Source: a bacterium (GTDB lineage: Bacteria > Elusimicrobiota > Elusimicrobia > Elusimicrobiales > UBA9959). From it: a stretch of 15,842 nucleotides of DNA. A program made the translations under genes and the position numbers. This document shows, in pieces, positions 1-8,025 of this stretch; the first letter of the stretch is position 1, and each line of letters begins with the position of its first letter. Where the stretch lies: positions 1 through 15,842 of the forward strand of contig JAJZVJ010000014.1 of NCBI GenBank assembly GCA_021845705.1. The letters are read 5' to 3'. The notes under the pieces were generated by a model, which was not told where the DNA came from, searched no databases, and was given only the letters and a program-made list of their open reading frames with translations.

Positions 1-600
1 TACGCCGGCGGGGTTATAGAAGGCGGCCCGGTCCCGGCCTACCGCGGCGAGCCGGGCGTGCCGCCGGAGTCCTTAACGCCCACTTACGCCGCGATCAAAC
101 TGTGCGTGGACAATTGGCGCTGGCAGGGCGTCCCGTTCTACCTCCGCTCCGGCAAGCGCCTGAAAGAGCGGGTAACCGAGATAGCGGTCTATTTCAAACA
201 GGTCCCGGTCTCCATCTTCCAGCCTCTGCCCGCCGAACAGCTGAGCGGCAATATCCTCAAGTTCCGGGTGCAGCCTGAGGAAGGCATCTCCATTAATTTC
301 GAGGCCAAACACCCCGGTCCGAAGCTTTGCATCAGCACGGTTACCATGGATTTCGACTACCGCGAAACCTTCGGCACTCCGCCGCCGGAGGCCTATGACC
401 GACTTCTGCTGGACGCGATGGCGGGGGACCAGACCATCTTCGCCCGCGCCGACGAAGTAGAGGAGGCGTGGAGTATTTTCGACCCCGCCGTAAGGTACGC
501 CGAGGCCGGCAAGCCCCCTGAGTTCTACCCGGCCGGCGGCCGCGGCCCCGAGGCCAGCGACGCCATGCTGGCGCGCGACGGGCGTACCTGGGATTTCTGA
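1..600 (+). CDS. zwf: Glucose-6-phosphate dehydrogenase, C-terminal part
   Basis: The frame is open from the first base, so the 5' end lies outside the window; 199 codons remain, under half of a usual enzyme of about 490 residues. The visible part is the C-terminal beta-sheet domain of G6PD: LTPTYAAIKLCVDNWRWQGVPFYLRSGKRL, then IAVYFKQVP, then the lower-domain segment LLLDAMAGDQTIFARADEVEEAW and a typical end, YPAGGRGPEASDAMLARDGRTW. The enzyme oxidises glucose 6-phosphate to 6-phosphogluconolactone with NADP, the entry to the oxidative pentose phosphate pathway in the cytosol. The catalytic His and the nucleotide-binding domain are not visible here. A GC-rich perfect palindrome follows the stop (about 608-619), but without a clear T-tract. 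Identity is secure from these conserved blocks. Confidence 0.96.
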   Translation, partial: YAGGVIEGGPVPAYRGEPGVPPESLTPTYAAIKLCVDNWRWQGVPFYLRSGKRLKERVTEIAVYFKQVPVSIFQPLPAEQLSGNILKFRVQPEEGISINFEAKHPGPKLCISTVTMDFDYRETFGTPPPEAYDRLLLDAMAGDQTIFARADEVEEAWSIFDPAVRYAEAGKPPEFYPAGGRGPEASDAMLARDGRTWDF

Positions 601-688
601 CAGAGCGCCGCCCGGGCGGGCTAAATGAACGCGTCCCCGCCCTCCTTCGGCTTGATCTGTTGTTTTTTAATAGATGGACAAAAATAAA

Positions 689-707
689 GACCTATTAGGT
701 CCGGACC
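689..707. repeat. Adjacent short palindromes upstream of the lipoprotein gene
   Basis: GACCT-ATT-AGGTC (689-701) is followed with overlap by the perfect palindrome GGTCCGGACC (698-707). They lie 20-38 bases before the start codon at 727 and just ahead of the ribosome binding site GGAGG (714-718). They could form a small hairpin in the leader or act as an operator. No function can be assigned from the sequence alone. Confidence 0.3.
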
Positions 708-726
708 GGAGCTGGAGGCTCTCGAT

Positions 727-2145
727 ATGACATTGAAAAGGTCTATGAGGATGCAGGTGCTGGCGGCCGTGCCGCTGCTTTTTTGCGGCTGTCTTTCCCG
801 GCTAGTCTCCAGGTCCGCGGGCCGCGGCGGAGTAGTTATAGCGGCCAACGTGGCGGGCGAGCCTGCTTTAGCGGCGGCGCGCGATGCCTCTACCGGCAGG
901 AGCTATTTCGCCTGGGCGTCCTTACGCGGCTCCGGCGGACCGCGCTTCACCCTGGCTTCCGCCGGCAAGTCAGGGAAGGCTGAACGGGTCTGGAGCGCCG
1001 CGGGCGGCGCCGGCACGGTGCAGTCGGAGCCCGGCCTTTCTCTATCCTCGTCGTCACTTTACGCAAGCTGGATAGAAAATTCTTCCGGCACTCTCAGCCT
1101 TAAAGCGGCCGTTTACGACCTGCGCGGAGCTGAGCCGCCGCTGGAAGGCGTCGTTTCAGGGCTGATAGGCCGGATTAAAAACCGGGTCGGCATAACCTCT
1201 TCCGGGAAAGATTCTGTTTTCCTCTCCTGGGAGGATTTTAACCCGGCGCTGAGAACTCCCTTCGCGGGAGTAGCCGAGGTAGGCCGCGGCGGGGTAAAGT
1301 GGGAAAAACTGCTCGGCAACAGGGCCGCGGAGGAGGAGTACATGTCCCCGGCCATAGCGCCGGACGGGGCGGGCGGCGTTTTCGCGGCTTTCAGGCACAT
1401 CCATAACGGCGACAGGGGAATAGTGCTGAACCATTTCAGCGCTGACGGAGCTTCCTGGGCCGACGATGCGCAGGCCAACGCCTTCCTGGGCTATCAGTCC
1501 GGTCCGGTTCTGGCCCCGTCGCCGGAGGGCGGCCTGTTCCTTATCTGGGAGGACGGCCGCAACGGCAGCATTGATATTTACGGGCAGAAGTTCAGTTCGG
1601 GCGGCGCGGCCCTCTGGGACCCTGACGGCATCCCGCTTGAGGCCGCCGACGGGAACCAATGGAACCCGGTAATTGTCCCTGACGCGGCCGGCGGCTTTTT
1701 CTGCGCCTGGATAGACGACGACAGGGGGACGAATCTGCAGATCGAAGTTCAGCGCATAGATAAGGACGGCCACCCTTTATGGGGCCGTGACGGCGTTGCC
1801 GTCTCGCCTTCCGACAGCCGGCAGTCCGATATCTCCATGGTTACGGACGGCGCCGGCGGCGTTATCCTGGCCTGGAACGAGCCGCGCTACGGCTACCTGG
1901 ATGTTTTCGCTCAGAGGCTGGGCCCCGACGGGAGTTTGAAGTGGGGGAACGGCGGGACGGCGGTAACCGCCGATAAACACGACCAGGTCGCGCCGGTCAT
2001 GGCTCCCGGCGGCAACGGGGGCGCGCTTATAACCTGGAAACGCCGCCGCGGCCGCAATAGCTGGGAGATCCGGTCGCAGCTTTTAGGCCCTGACGGAGCG
2101 GCGCAGTGGCCGGCTCCGCCGCGGGTTCCCGGGCGGCCTCGCTAG
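727..2145 (+). CDS. Lipoprotein with five beta-propeller-like repeats, unknown function
   Basis: A protein of 472 residues starting at ATG with GGAGG eight bases upstream. The N-terminus is a lipoprotein signal: basic KRSMRM, a hydrophobic core, then FCGC with likely lipidation at Cys22 (Cys20 less likely because Phe precedes it). From about residue 208 a block recurs near 208, 260, 314, 369 and 423, spacing 52-55: P-x-x-A/V-P-D-x-x-G-G-x-x-x-x-W, followed 20-35 residues later by D-x-x-G-x-x-x-W. Examples are PVLAPSPEGGLFLIWEDGRN and PVIVPDAAGGFFCAW. Looser versions of the Ala/Ser-Trp strand occur near 60-64, 112-116 and 164-169. This spacing and the Asp/Gly turns resemble blades of a beta-propeller or sialidase-like repeat. 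It is probably membrane-anchored and periplasmic or surface-facing. No catalytic motif was recognised. The TAG stop coincides with the left edge of the inverted-repeat element. Confidence 0.85.
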   Translation: MTLKRSMRMQVLAAVPLLFCGCLSRLVSRSAGRGGVVIAANVAGEPALAAARDASTGRSYFAWASLRGSGGPRFTLASAGKSGKAERVWSAAGGAGTVQSEPGLSLSSSSLYASWIENSSGTLSLKAAVYDLRGAEPPLEGVVSGLIGRIKNRVGITSSGKDSVFLSWEDFNPALRTPFAGVAEVGRGGVKWEKLLGNRAAEEEYMSPAIAPDGAGGVFAAFRHIHNGDRGIVLNHFSADGASWADDAQANAFLGYQSGPVLAPSPEGGLFLIWEDGRNGSIDIYGQKFSSGGAALWDPDGIPLEAADGNQWNPVIVPDAAGGFFCAWIDDDRGTNLQIEVQRIDKDGHPLWGRDGVAVSPSDSRQSDISMVTDGAGGVILAWNEPRYGYLDVFAQRLGPDGSLKWGNGGTAVTADKHDQVAPVMAPGGNGGALITWKRRRGRNSWEIRSQLLGPDGAAQWPAPPRVPGRPR

Positions 2146-2240
2146 TGTAGTGTCGCAGAAGTCCCTTTGCTTTTGCTCTCGTCGTAAAACACTATTATCC
2201 AGCGGCCCATAAGTAAAGAAGTGTCAGATACACTACACTA
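2143..2240. mobile_element. MITE-like element with terminal inverted repeats at a CTAG site
   Basis: GTGTAGTGT (2145-2153) is repeated inverted as ACACTACAC (2230-2238). Both ends are flanked by TA (2143-2144 and 2239-2240) inside CTAG, so the longest uninterrupted inverted match runs 2141-2153 with 2230-2242. Similarity of the two ends continues imperfectly inward (CAGAAGTCCCTTTGCTT on the left; ACTTCTTTACTT on the inverted right). The internal part has no ORF. IS630/Tc1-mariner transposons duplicate a TA, and IS630 favours CTAG, so a 94-bp non-autonomous derivative fits. It lies between two convergent genes and touches the stop of the left one. A long-loop terminator is the main alternative; no T-tract follows either arm. 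Confidence 0.5.
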
Positions 2241-2244
2241 GCTC

Positions 2245-3042
2245 TTATTCTACCGCTTCCAGCAGGACGGCAAGCCCGTCGTGGTCGCCGGTGGTTTCTT
2301 TATCCGAACCGAGTATGGCGTTCCCAAGCGGCACAAAACGCGACACTTTATAGACGGTCGCGTCGTCCATGGACCAGGCGAACTTGTCGCGCGCGGCGTT
2401 GAAAGAAGCGTAGCGGTGCCTTATCTTGCGGAAAAGCGCGGTGTCCTCGCGGCTGTAAGCGGCGAAGAACCAGTATTTATCCCTGAAAAATACCGGCCCG
2501 AAAATTCTCCCGTGGTTATTCGCTTTATTCCACTTGGCGTCCGAAAAGGCGTGGTGTTTGTCCCCTATAAGCTGTTTCCTGAAGGCCCCGTTCACGTAGG
2601 CCAGGTACCCCGTTGAGTGTCCCCACCGGGAGGGGAACCCGGCTTTGGCCGCCGCAGCTATCAGCCTCTGCGACGCTTCTTCCGGCGAGCGGGCGTAAGC
2701 GTCTTCTATTATTACGTTGATAGGTTCATAAAGGGTCTTTCCCTTGTAAGGCAGGCCGAGCCAGTCGGCCGCTTTGAAAAAGGGCGTATACATCCATTTC
2801 CCGAAAGAAGGCATCCCTTCCGGGGCGGATATCCTCATGTCCTGCGGGTGCGGGGCCAAAGCCAGGACCGATTCGTCCACTATATCGTTGTAATCCGGCT
2901 CCTGCGGCACGGCCGTAGAGAGCAAGACCTCGTCTTCCGGTCCGGCGTCAGGCTGCGCCCGCAGTGCTGAAACCGCGCCGGCGCAAAAAATGAGGGCCGC
3001 CAGGAGGGCTCCGCGGGCCGGAATAGTGTTTTTCTTGGCCAT
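2245..3042 (-). CDS. Secreted protein of unknown function (weak LssY C-terminal-like resemblance)
   Basis: On the minus strand, 265 residues from ATG at 3042; a GTG at 3054 would add four residues. The ATG is preferred because it gives a standard signal peptide: Lys-rich start, hydrophobic ALLAALIFCAGAVSA, then ALRAQ as likely cleavage region. Neither start has a strong Shine-Dalgarno. The mature part has an acidic, flexible section, then INVIIEDAYARSPEEASQRL, a helix ending KAGFPSRWG, and a His/Asn-rich patch (KHHAFSDAKWNKANNHGRIF) followed by YWFFAAYSRED and RHRYASFNAARD. That order loosely recalls the C-terminal domain of LssY-like proteins (small-residue helix, RxHxRxW-like segment, SRD, then His/Asp-Arg segment), but I treat this only as a lead. 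It is convergent with the lipoprotein gene, with the inverted-repeat element between them. Confidence 0.75.
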   Translation of the reverse strand: MAKKNTIPARGALLAALIFCAGAVSALRAQPDAGPEDEVLLSTAVPQEPDYNDIVDESVLALAPHPQDMRISAPEGMPSFGKWMYTPFFKAADWLGLPYKGKTLYEPINVIIEDAYARSPEEASQRLIAAAAKAGFPSRWGHSTGYLAYVNGAFRKQLIGDKHHAFSDAKWNKANNHGRIFGPVFFRDKYWFFAAYSREDTALFRKIRHRYASFNAARDKFAWSMDDATVYKVSRFVPLGNAILGSDKETTGDHDGLAVLLEAVE

Positions 3043-3256
3043 AATTACAGACACGTGATATTTTACTCAATTAAAAGGATAGTGTATTTAACACCGCCCG
3101 CAGGAAGAGGGCAACTTCTCGCTCTCCGTAGTTTTACTCATCACGAAGGGTATGATTCCTTATTTATAAAAAAGGAGCATACTGGTAGACTTAAATCAGG
3201 CTCCCTGCATATACGCGGGCAGCCTGTATGTAAGGCTGAACAGAAAGGAGATCCAA

Positions 3257-3562
3257 ATGATAAAAGTGCAGAAACGCGGAGAAACTGTAACCGCGGCGGA
3301 AGTCCTTGTGAATTATCCGCAGCAGAAAGAATGTATTACCAGTTCCGGGTATACCTTCCGTATCGAGGCGCGGACCGCCGGCCGGGTGGAGATATCGATA
3401 GACAACAAAGAGTGGCAGCCCTGCCGCCATGCCGGGGGGTACTGGTGGTATGACTGGTCCGGTTACCTGCCCGGAAAACACCAGGTGACGGCCAGATGCC
3501 AGACTCAGGACGACGGGCACAAGCCCGCCTCCGGAACCGTGCATTTTAAGGTTCAATTTTAA
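3257..3562 (+). CDS. Small Ig-like (early-set beta-sandwich) protein
   Basis: A protein of 101 residues with a strong AAAGGAG (3244-3250) ahead of ATG. No signal peptide or membrane segment is visible, so it is probably cytosolic. Residues 30-101 show an early-set Ig-like pattern: YTFRIEA, GRVEISIDNKEWQPC, then GGYWWYDWSGYLPGKHQVTARCQTQDD and a final strand GTVHFKVQF. The W-x-P-C ... WWYDW ... PGxHxxxAR arrangement is like the dimerisation domains of sulfite-oxidase-type enzymes and carbohydrate-associated E-set modules, but no catalytic domain is attached. Two cysteines (positions 54 and 81) lie in this fold. It is the first gene ahead of the PRC-barrel protein and glucan phosphorylase, 75 bp before the former, suggesting co-transcription. 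Function is unknown. Confidence 0.8.
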   Translation: MIKVQKRGETVTAAEVLVNYPQQKECITSSGYTFRIEARTAGRVEISIDNKEWQPCRHAGGYWWYDWSGYLPGKHQVTARCQTQDDGHKPASGTVHFKVQF

Positions 3563-3637
3563 GCAGGGCGTATCATGGGAGACGACCGCCCGGTGTTTCG
3601 CCGCCGGATGCAGGCCGATAACAGATCAGGAGGGAAA

Positions 3638-3976
3638 ATGCTGCGCAATATAAAAGGTTTGACAGGGCAGCCAATACAGGCTACGGACGGAGAACTGGGG
3701 AAAGTGTGCGAATTTTACTTCGGCGACCGGACGTGGCGGATCCGCTATCTGGTGGTGGAAACGGGGAATTGGCTTTCAGGCCGGAAGGTGCTGATCTCTC
3801 CTCACTGGATAAAAAAAGTGGTCTGGGAAACCTCTGAAATATTCGTCGACCTTTCCCGGGAAGCGGTGAGTAAAAGCCCGGAATTCGACCCCGCGCAGCC
3901 GGTCAGCGAGGATTATGAAAGCGCGCTCTACGACCACTATGGCCGGCCGAAGTTAGAGGACGAGACTAAGCCGTAG
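3638..3976 (+). CDS. PRC-barrel domain protein
   Basis: The start is placed at ATG 3638, preceded by CAGGAGGG, giving 112 residues. A longer in-frame start at 3575 would add 21 residues of unlike sequence and has no such site. Residues 1-75 are a PRC-barrel: MLRNIKGLTGQPIQATDGELGKV, then FYFGDRTWRIRYLVVETGNWLSGRKVLISPHWI, then VDLSREAVSKSPEFD. The end PVSEDYESALYDHYGRP is typical of single-domain bacterial members that are stress-associated and of unknown mechanism. The domain was first described in photosynthetic reaction-centre H subunits and the RNA-processing protein RimM. The stop lies 10 bp before the glucan phosphorylase start, so translational coupling is likely. Confidence 0.9.
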   Translation: MLRNIKGLTGQPIQATDGELGKVCEFYFGDRTWRIRYLVVETGNWLSGRKVLISPHWIKKVVWETSEIFVDLSREAVSKSPEFDPAQPVSEDYESALYDHYGRPKLEDETKP

Positions 3977-3986
3977 GGAAGAATAA

Positions 3987-6533
3987 ATGCCCGGTCAAAT
4001 CCCCGTCGGCAAGCCGATCAACAACCTTTTACCCACAGATGTCTCCGGGTTCGATCCCCTGTTGCAACTGGCCCTGGACCTGCGCTGGTCCTGGGATCAT
4101 TCCGCAGACGCGGTGTGGCGCCAGCTTGACCCGGTGCTGTGGGACCTGACCCACCACCCGTATGACGTCCTGCAGACCGTCTCCCGGGAGAAGGTTAAAG
4201 AGGTACTGGCCGACCCGGCCTTCCGCAAGAAGATCGATCTGCTCCTGGAGAAAAAGAAACAGTATGGCGCCGCCCCGGCCTGGTTCCAGCAGCGGCATCC
4301 CGGGACGCCTCTGACCTGCGTGGCGTATTTCAGCATGGAATTCATGCTGAGCGAAGCCCTGCCTATTTATTCCGGCGGGCTGGGCAATGTGGCGGGCGAC
4401 CAGCTTAAAGCGGCCAGCGACCTGGGCGTGCCCGTGGTCGGGTTGGGACTTCTTTACCAGCAGGGATATTTCCGCCAGGTACTGGACCGCGACGGCCGGC
4501 AGCAGGCGCTTTACCCGTATAACGATCCAGGGCAACTGCCGGTCACGCCGCTGCGCCGCCCCAACGGCGAATGGCTGCGGCTGGAGATCGCCCTGCCCGG
4601 CTACTCGGTCTGGCTGCGCGCCTGGCAGGTGCAGGTCGGCCGCGTGAAACTGTGCCTGCTCGACAGCAATGACGCGGCGAATTGTCCCGCGCACCGGGGT
4701 ATTACCAGCGAACTTTATGGAGGCGGGCCGGAACTGAGGCTGAAACAGGAGCTCGTACTCGGTCTCGGCGGGTGGCGGCTGCTCCGCGCGCTCGGCCTGC
4801 AGCCGGAAGTCTGCCACCTCAACGAAGGCCACGCGGCCTTCGCCGTTCTGGAACGCGCACAGAATTTCATGGAGGAAACAGGACAGCCTTTTGACGTGTC
4901 CCTGGCCGCTACGCGGGCCGGCAACCTGTTCACCACGCATACGGCGGTCGCAGCCGGCTTCGACCGCTTCGCTCCGGCTTTGATCAGGCAATACCTCGGC
5001 CATTATGCCGAAAAAAAGCTCGGGATCACGCTCAAAGAACTGCTGGCTTTAGGCCGCCGGAACCCGGACGATCCGTCCGAGAGCTTTAATATGGCTTATC
5101 TGGCTATCCGCGGCAGCGGCGCCGTGAACGGCGTCAGCCGCCTGCACGGTGAAGTAAGCCGGGATCTTTTTAAACCCCTTTTTCCGCGCTGGCCGGCGGT
5201 GGAAGTTCCCGTCGGCCACGTAACGAACGGCGTCCACATGCCTACCTGGGACTCCGGGGAGGCCGACGAGCTTTGGACGAAAGCCTGCGGGAAAGACCGC
5301 TGGCTGGGGACGGCGGAAACCATGGAGGCCGATATCCGCCGCGTCTCCGACGAGAGCCTCTGGCAATTCAGGACGGCCGCCAGCAAGTCTTTTGTGGAAT
5401 ACGCCCGCGGGCGCTTATCCAGGCAGCTGGCCGCTTCCGGCGCGCCGCCCGAGGCTGTGGAAGCGGCGAAACATTATTTCGATCCCAACGCGCTGACGCT
5501 GGGCTTTGCCCGCAGATTCGTCGACTACAAGCGGCCCAACATGCTGCTGCACGATCCTGAACGGCTGCTACGCATTCTGACCGATACCCGGCGCCCGGTC
5601 CAGCTCGTTCTCTCCGGGAAAGCCCACCCTGCGGACCGGGTCGGCCAGGCCATGATACAGCAATGGATGCAGTTCGTCCGGAGGCCCGGGGTCAACAGGC
5701 ATGTGATCTTTTTAAGCGACTATAATATGCTCCTTAGCGAGTACCTTGTACAGGGGGTGGATGTCTGGATCAACACGCCCCGGCGGCCCTGGGAGGCCTG
5801 CGGCACGAGCGGCATGAAGGTGCTTGTTAACGGGGGCCTCAATCTTTCGGAGTTGGACGGCTGGTGGGCCGAGGCCTATACGCCCGAAGTCGGGTGGTCG
5901 CTGGGCGACGGCCGGGAGCACGGAGATGACCCGGCCTGGGACGCTGCCGAAGCGGTAGAACTTTATGAGCGGCTGGAACAGGAGGTGATCCCCGAATATT
6001 ATACCCGCAATGACCAGGGTATACCCACTGCCTGGGTAGCGCGGATGCGGGAAAGCATGGCGCGGCTGACCCCGCGTTTCTCGGCCAACCGCACGGTGCG
6101 GGAATATACCGAGCAGCACTACCTGCCGGCCGCCGCCGCTTACCGGTCGCGCAGTGCCGATAAAGGCGCGCTCGGCAGCCGGATAATCTATTGGCGGCAT
6201 AGTCTTGAACAGAAATGGACCGGGCTGCGCATCGGTGAAGTCAAGGTGGAGACTAAAGGGCCGCGGCACGTCTTTGAAGTTCAGGTCTACCTTGATGATC
6301 TCGAGCCGGAAGCGGTCAATATAGAACTTTTCGCCGATGGGATCGACGGTAAAGCTCCTTTCCGGCTGGCGATGGGGCGCGTTCGCAAATTGGCCGGCGC
6401 TCCGGGCGGCTACGCTTACCGCGCGGCCGTGCCTGCGGCCCGCCCGGCCGCTGATTATACGGCGCGTATTCTGCCGCGATTCGAAGGCGTCGCGGTCCCC
6501 CTGGAGGACGCCCGGATACTGTGGCAGCGCTGA
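3987..6533 (+). CDS. glgP: Alpha-glucan (glycogen) phosphorylase, DUF3417-containing type
   Basis: 848 residues, the length expected for the GT35 subgroup with an N-terminal DUF3417 helical domain. This type is found in Thermotoga and many bacteria rather than being the E. coli MalP/GlgP type. The enzyme releases glucose 1-phosphate from glycogen or maltodextrins using phosphate and pyridoxal phosphate, in the cytosol. DUF3417 covers about residues 13-95 (DPLLQLALDLRWSWDHSADAVW). Then come FSMEFMLSEALPIYSGGLGNVAGDQLKAASDLG, HLNEGHAAF near 277-284, FARRFVDYKRP with Lys515, and the cofactor site ACGTSGMK with Lys611 as the predicted PLP Schiff-base lysine, followed by NGGLNLSELDGWW. It ends in a beta-rich segment. 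A modest AGGGAAGA precedes the start. With the PRC-barrel gene 10 bp upstream, it is probably the last gene of that operon. Confidence 0.96.
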   Translation: MPGQIPVGKPINNLLPTDVSGFDPLLQLALDLRWSWDHSADAVWRQLDPVLWDLTHHPYDVLQTVSREKVKEVLADPAFRKKIDLLLEKKKQYGAAPAWFQQRHPGTPLTCVAYFSMEFMLSEALPIYSGGLGNVAGDQLKAASDLGVPVVGLGLLYQQGYFRQVLDRDGRQQALYPYNDPGQLPVTPLRRPNGEWLRLEIALPGYSVWLRAWQVQVGRVKLCLLDSNDAANCPAHRGITSELYGGGPELRLKQELVLGLGGWRLLRALGLQPEVCHLNEGHAAFAVLERAQNFMEETGQPFDVSLAATRAGNLFTTHTAVAAGFDRFAPALIRQYLGHYAEKKLGITLKELLALGRRNPDDPSESFNMAYLAIRGSGAVNGVSRLHGEVSRDLFKPLFPRWPAVEVPVGHVTNGVHMPTWDSGEADELWTKACGKDRWLGTAETMEADIRRVSDESLWQFRTAASKSFVEYARGRLSRQLAASGAPPEAVEAAKHYFDPNALTLGFARRFVDYKRPNMLLHDPERLLRILTDTRRPVQLVLSGKAHPADRVGQAMIQQWMQFVRRPGVNRHVIFLSDYNMLLSEYLVQGVDVWINTPRRPWEACGTSGMKVLVNGGLNLSELDGWWAEAYTPEVGWSLGDGREHGDDPAWDAAEAVELYERLEQEVIPEYYTRNDQGIPTAWVARMRESMARLTPRFSANRTVREYTEQHYLPAAAAYRSRSADKGALGSRIIYWRHSLEQKWTGLRIGEVKVETKGPRHVFEVQVYLDDLEPEAVNIELFADGIDGKAPFRLAMGRVRKLAGAPGGYAYRAAVPAARPAADYTARILPRFEGVAVPLEDARILWQR

Positions 6534-6757
6534 TCCTGCGAAGGTGTATAACCCCGCGGCCGCCAAAAGGTGCGCAAAGAGTATCGTGTTGACCGGGGGG
6601 AGCCGGGAACAGTTCTATGCAGGATAAAAGGCGGCGCGGCTAAACTCGTTACGGCCTACTATACGGAGAAGTTCGGCCCCTCGGTGGCGGCACAACGGAC
6701 AGTTTCCGGTACTTAGGGGCACCGCGGCTCGGCGCAGGGGTAATAAAAGGAGCGATT

Positions 6758-7867
6758 ATGACAAAAGGTGCGGATGACGGGAAGAGCGTGACCAATATGA
6801 AAGCCCTTGTCTATCACGGCGCGGGCAAACTTGCGCTGGAGGACAGGCCCAGGCCGAAGCTCGCTAAGCCGACGGACGCTATTGTGCGCATCACTACTAC
6901 CAGTATCTGCGGGACCGACCTGCATATCAAGAAGGGCGACGTGCCCGCGGTCACCGACGGGCGTATTCTCGGGCATGAAGGCGTGGGGATAGTAGAGGAG
7001 ACGGGCGCCGAGGTGGCGGGTTTCCACAAGGGCGACAAGGTGCTGATCTCCCTTATCACGTCCTGCGGGCGGTGCGCTTTCTGCAGGAAAGGGATGTATT
7101 CCCATTGTATGGCCGGCGGCTGGCAGCTGGGCAACACTATCGACGGCACCCAGGCCGAATACGTCAGGATCCCTTTTGCCGATACCGGCCTGTACCAGCT
7201 GCCGCCCGGGGTAGATGAAGAAGCCGCGGTCATGCTCAGCTGCAATCTCCCCACGGGCCTCGAATGCGGGGCGCTGAGCGGGCGCGTTAAGCCGGGGGAT
7301 GTTGTGGGCATAGTCGGCGCGGGGCCCGTGGGCCTGGCCGCCCTGCTCACGGCGCAGCTCTACTCTCCCGCCGAAATAATAATGATAGATCTCGACGATA
7401 ACCGGCTGAAGGCCGCAAGTTCGTTCGGCGCCACTAAGACGGTCAACAGTTCGGACGGAAAGGCGGCGGAGCGGATAATGGAGCTGACGCAGAAGGCCGG
7501 AGTGGACGTGGCCATCGAGGCGGTCGGTATAGCCGCCACCTTCGACATCTGCCAGGCTATCATAGCCCCCGGCGGGCATATCGCTAACGTGGGCGTTCAC
7601 GGCAAGCCGGTAGAGCTGCATCTCGAAAAACTCTGGTCCACAAATATCACGCTGACCACGCGCCTGGTAGACGGCGGCACGACGCCGATGCTGCTCAAGA
7701 TGGTGCAGTCGGGCCGCCTCGACGCTAAAAAACTGGTCAGCCACCGGTTCAACCTGGCGGAGATCCTGAAAGCGTACGATACTTTCGCAAACGCGGCAAA
7801 GAACCATGCGTTAAAGGTGGTTGTCAAAAATACGGGCCCGGGCGGCGGGGAGAAGCCTGAACTGTGA
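6758..7867 (+). CDS. Zinc-dependent alcohol dehydrogenase
   Basis: 369 residues of the medium-chain dehydrogenase/reductase family, catalysing reversible NAD(P)-linked oxidation of alcohols. Visible ligands: catalytic zinc Cys51 (CGTDLH), His73-Glu74 (LGHEG) and probably Cys170 (PTGLECG); structural zinc Cys103, Cys106, Cys109 and Cys117 (SCGRCAFCRKGMYSHC). The Rossmann motif VGAGPVGLAA is near 186-195, and Asp211 at the end of the second strand (IIMIDLDDNR) points to NAD. Relatives usually begin at MKALVYHG, which is internal Met14 here. The upstream ATG is chosen because AAAAGGAG lies six bases before it, giving a 13-residue extension. It stands alone, 224 bp after glgP. Substrate is not determinable; it resembles broad-range primary/secondary alcohol dehydrogenases and could recycle NADH during sugar fermentation. 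Confidence 0.93.
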   Translation: MTKGADDGKSVTNMKALVYHGAGKLALEDRPRPKLAKPTDAIVRITTTSICGTDLHIKKGDVPAVTDGRILGHEGVGIVEETGAEVAGFHKGDKVLISLITSCGRCAFCRKGMYSHCMAGGWQLGNTIDGTQAEYVRIPFADTGLYQLPPGVDEEAAVMLSCNLPTGLECGALSGRVKPGDVVGIVGAGPVGLAALLTAQLYSPAEIIMIDLDDNRLKAASSFGATKTVNSSDGKAAERIMELTQKAGVDVAIEAVGIAATFDICQAIIAPGGHIANVGVHGKPVELHLEKLWSTNITLTTRLVDGGTTPMLLKMVQSGRLDAKKLVSHRFNLAEILKAYDTFANAAKNHALKVVVKNTGPGGGEKPEL

Positions 7868-8025
7868 ACCCGGCGCCTTCGTAAAACGTGCGCCCCGCTC
7901 CGGAAAGGTCTATAAGACGGGGATCCGTCACCGGTAAATATATTTATGGCGCTTATGCCCGCTAAAACCAGGCTCGTGGGCATTATCGGACCGGCGGCCG
8001 CAGAGAAAAGAATATAGGAGACACT

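Noticed and set aside
3575..3637. Upstream in-frame start that would lengthen the PRC-barrel protein by 21 residues
   Set aside because: The internal ATG at 3638 has a strong AGGAGGG site and matches the family's usual N-terminus.
5712..6566. Minus-strand frame opposite the end of glgP, and another at 4029-5003
   Set aside because: Both lie opposite conserved phosphorylase sequence and read as low-complexity shadow proteins.
6570..6716. 48-codon GTG-started frame in the gap between glgP and the alcohol dehydrogenase, ending AKLVTAYYTEKFGPSVAAQ
   Set aside because: No ribosome binding site, rare start, and no recognised family; it could be a remnant but the evidence is too thin for a gene call.
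6713..7807. Long minus-strand frame antisense to the alcohol dehydrogenase
   Set aside because: It is a GC-rich shadow of a well-supported gene on the other strand; its translation has no family motif.
7872..7894. GGCGC/GCGCC inverted repeat after the alcohol dehydrogenase stop
   Set aside because: Only a 5-bp stem with a 13-base loop and no T-tract, so not a credible terminator.
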